DNA from: CAVQBL01 sp963710715
GTDB lineage: Bacteria; Pseudomonadota; Gammaproteobacteria; DSM-16500
DNA length: 64,000 bases
Assembly (NCBI GenBank): GCA_963710715.1
Contig: CAVQBL010000008.1
Location: 1 to 64,000, forward strand
Direction of reading: 5' to 3'
In this document: in pieces, positions 55,777-64,000 of the stretch
Layout of the letters: the number at the start of each line of letters is the position of its first letter
Numbering within the stretch: the stretch's first letter is position 1
Notes under the pieces: generated by a model
Told to the model about the DNA's origin: nothing
Database searches by the model: none
The model's input: the letters and a program-made list of their open reading frames with translations, nothing else
Position numbers and translations under genes: made by a program

Positions 55777-56742
55777 ATGGATACCCAATCAATTATACCT
55801 AATGAAAAAATAGCTGCTGATGTAGTGAATTCTATGACAAACGAAAAAGTATTATCTATAAGTAGAATGAAAACAGGAGATCAACATTTTGTTTTTGCGT
55901 TAAAGACCTCCTTATCAGAATACGTTTTAAGAATGACTACGTTGGAACAAAAGAAAAGTTTTATTTCAGCAATCTATTGGCAAGAAAAATTTTTGCCTTT
56001 AGGTATTCCTCTCGCTAAATTTCTTATATCTGATTTGGATGGAAACTACTCAGGATTTCCCGCCCTTCTTATGAATCGCCTGCCAGGAGATGATTTGTGT
56101 AATGTATATTCTAGCCTAACAGATTTGGATAAAAAGAATTTGGCGGAAGAAATGGTGAAAATACAAAAATCAGCTACAGCACTTCCCGCTGGATTGAGCT
56201 ATGGGATATCTGATAGTTATGAAAACATAACGGAATTTAAATCCTGGCGTGATTTTTTAATGCAAAGAATTCATTTATTAATGGATCTCATAAGCAAAGC
56301 TGGAATTTTTGATGCAAATGAAATATCAAAGGTGGTTTCCATAGCAAAAGACTTGGAAGAAGAATTACATGAAATTCCTGCCACACCTTTTTTGTGGGAT
56401 GCGAGCGAAAGAAATGTCATTATTTATAAAGGAAAGATTTCTGGAATAGTTGATGTTGATGAGGTGTGTTTTGGCGATCCGTTATTTGTTCTTGGTCTTA
56501 CTTATTCGGCCTTAGAAAATGAAGGCCATGACACTTTATATACTGATTATTGGACTGAAGCTCTACATCTTGATAAAAAATTGCAACTACGTCTTGAGTT
56601 TTACAGGCTTTTTTACATAGTTGTATTGATGCGTAAACATTCCATGACAACAGCGAACCGTCAAAAAATTAATTTTAATGCTCAGCGGCTGCAAAATATG
56701 TTCCAACAGTCGCTGACAAGAATAAAAGGGTTAGGTGTATGA
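55777..56742 (+). CDS. Aminoglycoside phosphotransferase (APH)-family kinase-like protein
   Basis: A 321-aa protein with the APH fold: lysine-containing N-lobe (FVFALKTS... YVLRMTT), the catalytic loop FLWDASERNVII in place of the usual H-D-x-x-x-x-N, and GIVDVDEVCFGDP for the metal-binding Asp. The family phosphorylates aminoglycosides, macrolides, choline or other small molecules, so the substrate is open. Its stop overlaps the start of a GNAT fragment by 4 bp (ATGA). Confidence 0.8.
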   Translation: MDTQSIIPNEKIAADVVNSMTNEKVLSISRMKTGDQHFVFALKTSLSEYVLRMTTLEQKKSFISAIYWQEKFLPLGIPLAKFLISDLDGNYSGFPALLMNRLPGDDLCNVYSSLTDLDKKNLAEEMVKIQKSATALPAGLSYGISDSYENITEFKSWRDFLMQRIHLLMDLISKAGIFDANEISKVVSIAKDLEEELHEIPATPFLWDASERNVIIYKGKISGIVDVDEVCFGDPLFVLGLTYSALENEGHDTLYTDYWTEALHLDKKLQLRLEFYRLFYIVVLMRKHSMTTANRQKINFNAQRLQNMFQQSLTRIKGLGV

Positions 56743-56876
56743 ATATTTTTCTTGAAACAGAACGATTAATTATTAAGCCACCTTTGCTAGATGACATTGA
56801 TAAGATTTACATACTTGATTCTGATTCAGATGTTATGCATTATATTGGTAATGGCCAGCCTCGATGGATTATGTAA
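56739..56876 (+). pseudogene. GNAT acetyltransferase N-terminal fragment
   Basis: 45 codons (MNIFLETERLIIKPPLLDDI...DVMHYIGNGQPR) that match the start of RimJ/RimL-type acetyltransferases, then a stop. It was translationally coupled to the APH gene. The acetyl-CoA domain is missing; the next 150 bp hold no gene. Confidence 0.65.
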
Positions 56877-57024
56877 TAGATGGCGGCGAAATTATTCAAT
56901 AGGTATTGTCTTATGAAGCCGATGAAAAATGTGGAATTTATAAATCTAGCTATTGCAGCTTGATTATCAATTAGAGACGTACAAGTAAGCAAGATATCTG
57001 GCACAAACAAAAATAGGAGACATT

Positions 57025-57495
57025 GTGAAGAAGAAGCACAAAGTTATCGTTTTGACGGTTATCACATTGATTATTATGATCGGAGCATTTGCCCAGCCGT
57101 ACCGTATTTCTGGCGATTGTATGGAACCTGCGATCATGGACGGAAAGCTATGTTTTGTGAATCGAATAGCGCCTTACCTACGGCAATATCATAAAGGTGA
57201 CATTATTTTATTCAAACATGATGGAAAAGTTTGGGTGTCCCGCATCGTAGCAGTGGAGACTAACATAATACAAATTATTGAGGGCAGCGTAGTCGTGAAT
57301 GGTGTCACTCTTCAGGATGTCGGAATTCATAGGAGTTGGTCTAATTGGAAGCGCGGCGATTATGCCATTGATAAGCCCTTTCAGGTACCACTAGATCATG
57401 TTTACGTACTCTCTGATAATCTCTCCGCACAGCATGACGATAGCCGTGTTTTTGGACCGGTGTCAAAGAAATCCATATTGGGGCTCGTTTGGTAA
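57025..57495 (+). CDS. Signal peptidase I-like protein with altered active site
   Basis: A 156-aa protein with GTG start after AGGAGA, one N-terminal membrane helix and the S26 fold: YRISGDCMEPAI (box B), GDIILFKHDGKVWVSRIVAVE (boxes C-D), and SDNLSAQHDDSRVFGPV (box E). In S26 enzymes box B has the nucleophile Ser before Met and box D a general-base Lys before Arg. Here these are Cys and Ser, so normal Ser-Lys catalysis should be absent. A cysteine nucleophile without a lysine base would be unusual. The fold is otherwise complete. Confidence 0.75.
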   Translation: MKKKHKVIVLTVITLIIMIGAFAQPYRISGDCMEPAIMDGKLCFVNRIAPYLRQYHKGDIILFKHDGKVWVSRIVAVETNIIQIIEGSVVVNGVTLQDVGIHRSWSNWKRGDYAIDKPFQVPLDHVYVLSDNLSAQHDDSRVFGPVSKKSILGLVW

Positions 57496-57630
57496 CTATC
57501 GATCCTGGTTACCTAGCCTCAGACCTCCTGATCTCTGGGATTCTAAGATGATCCCAATTTATAAATTAATTGCAATTCAGTACCCGGAAAAACTGTATTT
57601 GTTGCATTGATCTCATTGCATAAATACTGA

Positions 57631-58140
57631 ATGGCATTATCTGAAGAATGGTTAGCTAATTGTAAAATGCAGGCTAATAAAATACCTGGCCTTTCAATCG
57701 CAGTAATTAAAAACAGGAACATCGTCAAGGCCAGAGGTTATGGCCTTCTAATGTAGAGCTTAATGTTCCAGCAAAGCCAGAAACCATCTATCAATCTGAC
57801 TCTATAGGTAAGCAATTTACGGCTACTTTAATTATGATGCTAGTAGAAAAAGACTTAATTAAACTGGATGATAAAATTAGCCTGTATATTAAAAACGCCC
57901 TAGACACTTGGAAAGACATCACCATCCGAAACCCTAACCCATACCTCAGGGCTAACTCGATATATGCCCGATATGGATTTAAGACTCGATTATTCCGACG
58001 ATGAAATAATTAATAGATTGAGGCCCTATCCCTTAGATTTCCAGCCAGGTACTGCATGGAAATATAGTAATAGTGGCTATGAACTACTGGGTATTATTAT
58101 AAAAAAGATTACAGGAAAATTTTATGGCGACCTCCTTTAA
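57631..58140 (+). pseudogene. Broken beta-lactamase-fold hydrolase gene
   Basis: Frames join as IPGLSIAVIKNRNIVKARGYG, then ETIYQSDSIGKQFTATL (SxxK as SIGK), then LTHTSGL-like, DFQPGTAWKYSNSGY (YxN) and IIIKKITGKFYGDLL. Indels near 57750 and 57930 break it, and it lacks a signal peptide and the C-terminal half. 58141-58358 holds no gene. Confidence 0.75.
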
Positions 58141-58358
58141 CTGGACTTTGACCATTCGCCTTAAAAATAAACAGCCTAAAAACCTTTCCCTTTGCACCAC
58201 TAGATACCTGTAGAAATTGATACTTTCAAGTCATTCAACGAGTTAATATATGCACTCCTGTGTTGCTTTAGCGCTCATTTTGCACGATCTTTTAATGGTT
58301 TTTTATATGTCAATAGATTATAATTTACGCTATTTAATCATTATATGCGAGAGTGAAG

Positions 58359-59340
58359 ATGTTTATTAGGCTGAAGAAAGAAGGTGAAGTGATCCCTGTG
58401 GTTGAGGAGAAAAAAAAGCTGCAAAGCAATCTCCCAGACAATGGCTGTCGGACCCAAATCAACTGATTGCTGACTTCTCAGAATACAAAGATGCCACAAG
58501 CCTCGCACATACATGTCGATTTTTATATCACGACACAAAAGATGCCCTCAAACTGAAAGCACTAGCGCATTATGTTGTTGTAGAACCAAACGAAGATAAA
58601 GTAACAGCCATGCTGACTCGCGATCCCACGCTGATAAATGTTGTGATTAAAGGAATCATCGATAACTCTGGCCGAATACTGATAAATAATACGATATTCC
58701 AATTGGCCTATGGAGCAGGAGATGATGAAATGTGTTTAGCAATAAAACCGTTTTTCATAAAAGTCTATGGGAGCGAAGAAGTCGTTATACGAGAAATGGA
58801 GAGACAGCATACTGAAAAGTTTGCAGAAAACAAGGAAGCAGATGAAAGACAAGATAAACAAGTCAAAAATCATTTAGCAGCGCTTTTAACAACTGTCATC
58901 GCAGCCATCACTGCTGAGCGGTTTAAGAATGGGTGCGATGCTGATAAAAAGATGATATTGAGTCCAGCTACGCTTGCAGCTATCGAAACATTTAGAGCAG
59001 AATTCGATAAAACCCAGCCTAAACGTATAGATAAGGGCATGCATTTTCGTAATAACACGCTACAAGAAACATTGGATGCTTATTTTCAAGCAGCAACTCC
59101 TTGGAACTATAATTACCACAAATGTGCGCTATTTGAAGATGCCGTTTATCCCACGTGTTGCTATATACGCCGGCGGGTGATGCACAGAGATTTAGTCAGG
59201 GTTTGTGTTATCTTCAGGATGAGAATATGAAACTTACGCGGAGTCTCGCTTTACGCTTTGGTGAAAATAATTTTTATCAGTCTCTTCGTTCACGTTCTAT
59301 TGATTTTTCTCTCGCTGGGTCTTCTGTTGATATTGTTCAA
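58359..59340 (+). pseudogene. Legionella-type effector-like gene with F-box-like start, broken
   Basis: After an initial frame (MFIRLKKEGEVIPVVEEKKK), another frame reads WLSDPNQLIADFSEYKDAT, then LAHTCRFLYHDTKDALKLK, like an F-box, followed by VVVEPNEDKVTAMLTRDP and GTPLQLALGAGDDEM-like IFQLAYGAGDDEM. I recall this order in Legionella and Coxiella proteins with ankyrin-like helices. A further shift near 59150 continues to RSRSIDFSLAGSSVDI, where the gene ends at a junction with unrelated GC-richer DNA. Confidence 0.6.
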
Positions 59341-59825
59341 GGCGGTCCCTGGCCGTGCGTACGCCCTTTGCACAGACTTCGTAGCATCCCTTCCTTTGAT
59401 CCCCCTTGCCTCGAATCGTTGTTTTCCTCGGTTCAAATCTTATGTCAAACAAAAACATCAAACTTGCAGAGCTTATGCGTGCTTCCGAGCCACGCCCGAA
59501 ATCTCGGTCTGTAATTTGTTGAAACAACGCTGCAATAGACCAGCCGCGTGTGCGGCTGGTGTAATATCCCAGCAGGATTCCACAAACCAACTGATAAGTT
59601 CCTGATATTGCCAAGTTCCAGCAGACGTTTTTGCCCACCAAAGTAGAAATTGATGCAGGTAGCGCCTGATGAGCTTGGTAGAGAGTCCAATAGTTACCCT
59701 TTGCTGTACCTGTACTCTTGCTTTGCGCAACGTTCGCGGATGCGGAATTATGCATAAAGCCACGCTATTTTGATGTTCAGAAGTTGCCCCCCATAGTAGG
59801 CAAAAGACAATCCTAATTTGCTTGG
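59341..59825. other. GC-richer insert of unknown origin, 485 bp
   Basis: Base composition changes sharply at about 59340 relative to its AT-rich surroundings and returns near 59800. Several overlapping frames exist on the minus strand, none with a ribosome binding site or known domain. It contains a small GC-rich hairpin (CCAGCCGCGTGTGCGGCTGG near 59541). Likely a remnant of foreign DNA joining two broken genes. Confidence 0.4.
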
Positions 59826-60425
59826 CTCTGGAATGCCAAACGTTGCTATATGCGCAAAACCATTTACAATATTTTGTCTATAATGATCTTTCATTTGATT
59901 TGCACAACTTTAATCTAGCAACACATGCAAAAGATTTGTTTGTGACACCTTCGGGGATAAATTTATACCAAATAACCGAAGCAAATAATCCTGATCTGTC
60001 AAGCTTTAAGGCTAGAGGTGGAAAACTTATTTTGTTTAATGGTTTAGCGGATCCAGCAATCTCTGCTACACAAACTATAAAATATTATAGTGATGTAAGA
60101 CAAGCGATGGGAAGTGATGATAATAAGATTCAGAAGTTCATTCGACTTTTTTTAATTCCAGGATTGGATCACACTTTGCCTTCTCCATCCCTACCAACAA
60201 AGATGGATCCCCTCACTGCACTAGAAAATTGGGTAGAAAATGGCGTTCTTCCTGATCTATTCTTAGCTATCGCACTAACTCATCTGGCGCTGTTGGCGGG
60301 ACACGTCCTGTTTGCGCATATCCAAAGCAATATTAAATGTGTGGCTTGATCCTAGTGATTCTGGCATTACTCATAATGCGGCTAATTTTCATTGTGCCAA
60401 GTCGAGGCATAATTATTATGAATAA
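59826..60425 (+). pseudogene. C-terminal part of a tannase/feruloyl-esterase-family gene
   Basis: The frame reads LSSFKARGGKLILFNGLADP, then FIRLFLIPGLDHT with the catalytic-type Asp and His, DPLTALENWVENGVLP; another frame then gives GTRPVCAYPK and DSGITHNAANFHC. This is the C-terminal half of tannase-family esterases; the N-terminal half with the nucleophile Ser is missing, and an indel near 60265 shifts the end. Confidence 0.8.
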
Positions 60426-60470
60426 ATCACTTGTCATTATTACAGGGGCAGGCTCTGGAATACGGCTAAC
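60418..60470 (+). pseudogene. Short-chain dehydrogenase N-terminal stub
   Basis: ATG 60418 starts MNKSLVIITGAGSGI, the nucleotide-binding glycine motif of short-chain dehydrogenases, overlapping the end of the tannase gene by 8 bp. After 17 codons it is cut off by boundary repeat c. Confidence 0.65.
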
Positions 60471-60498
60471 ATTTTTTACACGAATTTTGGGCCAAACT

Positions 60499-60612
60499 TC
60501 TTATGCCCTGCTGAAATCGTCTTTTGAAAAAATTGCAATCGACTTCTGAAACCGACACCTTCTCCCAGTGACATAAGTCAAAAAAACTTCTGACAATGGT
60601 GATTATCAGTTA
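60499..60612 (+). repeat. Dispersed boundary repeat c
   Basis: Shares CTGAAATCGTCTTTTGAAAA and TTCTGAAACCGACA with copies a and b, then differs for 35 bp, and ends again with TGGTGATTATCAGTT and AT-rich TGTAATTACA sequence. It truncates the dehydrogenase gene on its left and precedes the HEPN-like gene on its right. Confidence 0.75.
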
Positions 60613-60717
60613 TTTTATTTTTATTAATATGTAATTACACCATAGATTGCATTTTACATATATATGTAATTACTTAAGATAGCGAAAACAAGGTATTTTT
60701 TAATTATTTTTGAATTT

Positions 60718-61506
60718 TTATGTATTAGCGCATGCTTCTTCAATATATTTTATTACCTTTGTAATATATTCCGCCGGGTGAAATTTAAGTGAGACACTTT
60801 CTTTATTAAACCGAGGAACTATTTTATTCCAAAATTTTTTTGTGTTAAATTGTCCATTCTCTGCTTGCCCAGTTCTGATTTCAAGACGTTTTAAATGTAC
60901 TAATTCATTTCTTATGAAATTCAGAGTTTCAAAATCGGTTTTAAAGGACTTTAAATCAGATAAATTTATGCTTCGTTTTTTAAAATAATAAGGTAAAATT
61001 GAAAACATTTTCTCATTTAATGAGCACTCTTTAAGTAAGTCTGTTTTAATCTTAATAAGGCCATTTTTGGAATTATTTTTTATTAATTGTTGCAACTCAA
61101 GATAGTCAGCTTCGGTTGGCTGGAATGAATCTAAGCGAAAATTTATGTAAGCCTCTAATGCAGAATGTGAAAAGATATAAGCAGAAATTATTGCCTGATA
61201 AAAATTCAAGAAATTGTCATAGCTTTCTGTATGGATAGAATATATTTTCTTTTTATCAATAGATCGTTTCGGCGAAAGATTAGTTTTAAATTCCATGCAC
61301 AACTCTTTGGCTTGATATTCTGCTTGTGTCGCCATTTTTACATAGAGTTTCCAAGGCATGAAAGCTGGAAATTGATAAATACAATTATTAAACTCAGCAA
61401 CTTCAATGCGCACAACATTGGATCCGTCAGCTATATGTACTCCGTTAACGACATGATTGCCTGAAACTGTAAATCGTTCCCAGATGCTGTCTGTAATGCC
61501 ACTCAT
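60718..61506 (-). CDS. HEPN-like helical protein
   Basis: A 262-aa protein. The first 70 residues are beta-rich; the rest is helical with RNELVH at about 196, an R-x4-H motif typical of HEPN nucleases, in a helix preceded by TDFETLNFI. HEPN proteins often act in toxin-antitoxin or phage-defence systems as RNases. No nucleotidyltransferase partner is next to it. It lies 32 bp before the end of the third KfrA-like gene on the same strand. Confidence 0.55.
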   Translation of the reverse strand: MSGITDSIWERFTVSGNHVVNGVHIADGSNVVRIEVAEFNNCIYQFPAFMPWKLYVKMATQAEYQAKELCMEFKTNLSPKRSIDKKKIYSIHTESYDNFLNFYQAIISAYIFSHSALEAYINFRLDSFQPTEADYLELQQLIKNNSKNGLIKIKTDLLKECSLNEKMFSILPYYFKKRSINLSDLKSFKTDFETLNFIRNELVHLKRLEIRTGQAENGQFNTKKFWNKIVPRFNKESVSLKFHPAEYITKVIKYIEEACANT

Positions 61507-61538
61507 TGATGTATCCTTACTTAAGTTCTGATAATAAT

Positions 61539-62619
61539 TTATTCTGCTATCTTAATTTTATCTATAAATCCCTGAAGTTGTTTGAGTTGCCCTTGAAGTT
61601 GTGCTTTTTCTTGCGCAAGTTCCCATTTTTCTAATGCAAGCAGCTTGTTTTGATCATCTAATTTTTTAATATTTTCTTGTAGAGAAGATACTTGCTGTAA
61701 TAACGATCTCATTTCTGCTTGTAGGTTGATCCATTCTTCAGTTTTATTTTGTAAGATTTTTTGTGATTCCTTGTGCTGTTTTTCCCAATGCTGACTGGCA
61801 TGCAGCTGTTCTATTCTCATTTTCTCAGTTTCGTCTAATTTAATTTGGATTTCATCAAGCTGCGCTTGCTTTTTCTCGAAGTTTTTTTCTAAAGTAGAAT
61901 GAGCATGAGTAAGTACTTGATGTTGTTGCTTGTAATGCAGACATTTTGTCACGCTGTAGCGAGCTTTGTTCCTTCAGTGTCTTGATTTCTGTTTGCAAGA
62001 ATTGTCGTTGTTGCTCATGTTGCTGTTGATCGATTAATCGCTGCTCACGGGCCGATTCTCGGTAATGTTCTAAATTTTCTTGGGCTTGTTTGTGTAATTG
62101 ATGCAATTCATCAATGCGTTCGCTTTTTTCTTGTAGCTGTTGAAGTAGGGTATCTAGCCTTGCTTGAAGAGACACATTTTCTTTGTGAGCACGCTCAACT
62201 GCTTGTTCTAATGTTAATTTTTCATTTGATAATTGGGTTTGTTCTTGTTGCCACTGAGTAAATAATTTTTGCCAGCGCTGATTGTTGGCTTTGTATTTTT
62301 CCAATTCTTGTTTCAACTCAGTGAGTTCTTGCTGATAGCTTTCTTCAATGGAAACAACTCTTTCCTCGGATTGCGTAATAACGCGATCCCATAAACCCTT
62401 TAGCAAAGAAACTAACTCTCCCGGTAGATTTTCTTTTGAGGCAATTTTAAGAGTCCCACTCTGGATTTCTTTCCATTTGCGTAAATGCAATGCAAGTGTT
62501 CCGTTGCTCCCGGTGCCGGTTATCTTGCGAATAGCCTCTATAGTTGGATTAATATCTTGAGCAGATAACTGATGTGCAGCATTCGCTACATCTTGATAAG
62601 TGATCCCTGGTCGTGACAT
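61539..62619 (-). pseudogene. KfrA-like plasmid DNA-binding coiled-coil protein 3, frameshifted
   Basis: Start at 62619 (MSRPGITYQDVANAA) after GGGAGAG. A KfrA-type N-terminal domain (TIEAIRKITGTGSNGTLALHL) leads into a coiled coil of 280 residues rich in Gln and Glu. A one-base indel near 61940 divides the coiled coil into two frames (61855-62619 and 61539-61952). The domain order and the start MSRP are like KfrA-like protein 2, so the two are close paralogues. Confidence 0.8.
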
Positions 62620-62823
62620 AAAAAAGCTCTCCCTTAAGTACATCGTTTTTTTACGTTGAACGTTATATTACATTAATATTGATTATTTTAAAATACAAAA
62701 TAATACTAATTTTAACTATTGATAAGAGAATTTATAGAAAGTAATAGTTTTTTAGGGTAAACTAATAGCACTTTTTATTACGAAACCCTCACTTTGTGGC
62801 ACGAAATTAAAAAGGAGTGTATT

Positions 62824-63792
62824 TTGACAACGGATCTAATAGAACGACAAAATGACGCGGTGTTACGTAACGAGTTAGCTCAGTCTTGGGTGAATAATCC
62901 CTATATCAAAGCAGCATCCAGTGATAACACTCGCATTGCTTATCGCAATGATATTCATCATTTTGAAATATCGTGGGGCGGGAAGCTGCCTGCTACATCT
63001 GAAGCTATCGTCCACTATTTACAAGCGTATGCAGAAAAGCTAAATGCCCGAACATTAGCCAGGCGATTAATTGCGCTGAAGCATTGGCACACGTATCAAG
63101 GATTTTCCGATCCAACATTGCACCCGGCAGTTCAAAAAACAATGACAGGTATTGCACGCATCCATGGTAAACCAAAAGAAAAAGCCCATCCCTTATCTAC
63201 TGATGATCTTTTAAAAATAGTGAGGTATCTTCATGAAGAAAATACGCTAGCAGCCATTCGAGATAATGCGTTATTACAGATTGGGTTTTTTGGCGCTTTT
63301 CGCCGAAGTGAGTTGGTGCAAATTCAAGTAGAACATCTTAATTGGAAAGAGGAGGGGATCGATATCTTAATCCCACACTCCAAAACCGATCAAACGCATG
63401 AAGGACAATATTGTGCGATTCCTTATGGGAAAGGTTTACTATGTCCTGTCACAGCATTAAAAAATTGGCTTGAACTATCTGGTATCAAGCAAGGGGCGGT
63501 TTTTCGGGAAATAAAAAGAGGTGAACGATTAAAAGAAAATGCCTTATCTCCTATTTCAGTTAATTTAATTTTAAAAAAACGCGCAGAAGGTTGTATGATC
63601 CCTCATGCTCAGAAGTTAAGTGGGCACAGTTTACGAAGGGGATTAGCAACCAGTGCTGCTCAAGCCGGTGCTAATATTGCTACCATTATGAGGCAAGGGA
63701 GATGGAAGCAGGTGAATACAGTGATGGAATATGTGGATGCGAAAGACAGATTTAGTGATAATCCAGCATTGAGTATTTTAAAAAATTTATAA
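62824..63792 (+). CDS. Tyrosine recombinase/integrase
   Basis: About 322 aa. An N-terminal SAM-like core-binding domain (SSDNTRIAYRNDIHHFEISW; LNARTLARRLIALKHWH) and the catalytic domain with Arg in GAFRRSELVQI, the beta-hairpin Lys region HSKTDQ, H-x-x-R in GHSLRRGLA, Trp in GRWKQVNTV and the nucleophile Tyr in MEYVD. I start at TTG 62824 because AAGGAG lies 7 bp upstream; an earlier TTG lacks a site. It probably integrates or resolves the element. It is oriented away from KfrA-like gene 3. Confidence 0.9.
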   Translation: MTTDLIERQNDAVLRNELAQSWVNNPYIKAASSDNTRIAYRNDIHHFEISWGGKLPATSEAIVHYLQAYAEKLNARTLARRLIALKHWHTYQGFSDPTLHPAVQKTMTGIARIHGKPKEKAHPLSTDDLLKIVRYLHEENTLAAIRDNALLQIGFFGAFRRSELVQIQVEHLNWKEEGIDILIPHSKTDQTHEGQYCAIPYGKGLLCPVTALKNWLELSGIKQGAVFREIKRGERLKENALSPISVNLILKKRAEGCMIPHAQKLSGHSLRRGLATSAAQAGANIATIMRQGRWKQVNTVMEYVDAKDRFSDNPALSILKNL

Positions 63793-63920
63793 ATTTGTAT
63801 CTAAATTGCAAATGCAGCGATGCATATCTCTAGTGTTCACATCTATCTTGATCCCGTATACCGGAGAAGATGAATCGCGGTTTCGTTGGGGCAAGGATCG
63901 TCGCTGGTAAAGAATGCCGT

Positions 63921-64000
63921 ATAAGGCGGTGGTATCGAGAATATGGTGGAACTTTATAGCCAGTTCAAAAGAAAGAATAGAACAGAAGAGAGAGCTCTGT
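63921..64000 (+). pseudogene. Pirin-like C-terminal fragment at window edge
   Basis: The plus strand reads MPYKAVVSRIWWNFIASSKE and remains open to the end. SRIWWNFIASSKERIEQ matches the same part of pirin as the fragment at 50180-50420 (IWWNFVARTKEEMIEA). The upstream pirin domain is absent. Confidence 0.4.

Noticed and set aside
59297..59755. Overlapping minus-strand frames of 80-152 aa in the GC-richer insert
   Set aside because: No ribosome binding site or known domain, and three frames overlap in the same stretch, as expected for GC-richer non-coding DNA.
63793..63920. tRNA or attachment site next to the recombinase
   Set aside because: I could not fold a tRNA or find a repeat of this stretch elsewhere in the window.

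Overview
The window is AT-rich gammaproteobacterial DNA that looks like accessory DNA (a large plasmid or a plasmid-derived island) of a Legionella-like intracellular bacterium. The reasons are an IcmC/DotE-like type IV secretion gene beside tandem CsrA paralogues and a phage-type repressor (the lvr-like arrangement of Legionella integrative elements), several proteins with host-directed features (ankyrin repeats, a SET domain, a C-terminal CaaX box, a zincin, an HAD phosphatase fold), three KfrA-like plasmid proteins and a complete Rep/ParA/ParB module. No rRNA, tRNA or CRISPR was seen.

Layout. 0.5-17.1 kb: a 15.8-kb unit bounded by two 865-bp, almost identical direct repeats, each carrying a repressor gene. 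The unit holds a CheY-like regulator, two csrA paralogues, a LuxR-type regulator, an orphan parB, an iteron array, parA (frameshifted), parB with two perfect palindromes at its end, a Rep_3 initiator, and a three-gene operon: a 1992-aa FkbH-ACP-C-A-PCP-TE synthetase, a PAS histidine kinase and an LqsR-like response regulator. 17.2-20.6 kb: a second csrA pair and an icmC-like gene, interrupted by an acyl-CoA synthetase whose N-terminus resembles a mitochondrial presequence. 20.7-24.5 kb: a two-gene unit ending in a CaaX-box protein, a decayed VOC gene, a broken membrane-protein gene, a 180-bp inverted-repeat element and an ankyrin protein. 24.6-27.0 kb: a decayed lexA/dinB mutagenesis cassette. 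27.0-36.3 kb: a methyltransferase, an NTAN1-like/TPR reading region, a KfrA-like protein, a large ankyrin protein probably once fused to a zincin, a cold-shock protein and an HAD protein. 36.5-47.8 kb: toxin-antitoxin fragments, a secreted glycoside-hydrolase-like protein, a truncated HyfB-like subunit abutting pckA, a phosphatase-like protein with an altered catalytic loop, a SET protein, and a crcB-DUF190-permease-MFS operon. 47.9-64 kb: a mosaic of small cargo modules separated by related transposon-end-like repeats: a PIN toxin-antitoxin pair, VOC, a repeat protein, a beta-lactamase-fold protein, GNAT-ABC-APH, a signal-peptidase-like protein, many gene remnants, a HEPN protein, a third KfrA-like gene and a tyrosine recombinase.

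How it may work together. The first 17 kb reads as a self-contained replicon that could recombine out through its direct repeats. It carries its own control layer (repressor, CsrA, CheY, LuxR) and a possible signalling circuit in which the synthetase makes a small glyceryl-aminoacyl molecule that its kinase/regulator pair reads. The rest is a host-interaction and stress cargo zone with heavy gene decay. Many apparent single-base indels recur, some in homopolymers, so some broken genes could be sequencing errors rather than true pseudogenes.
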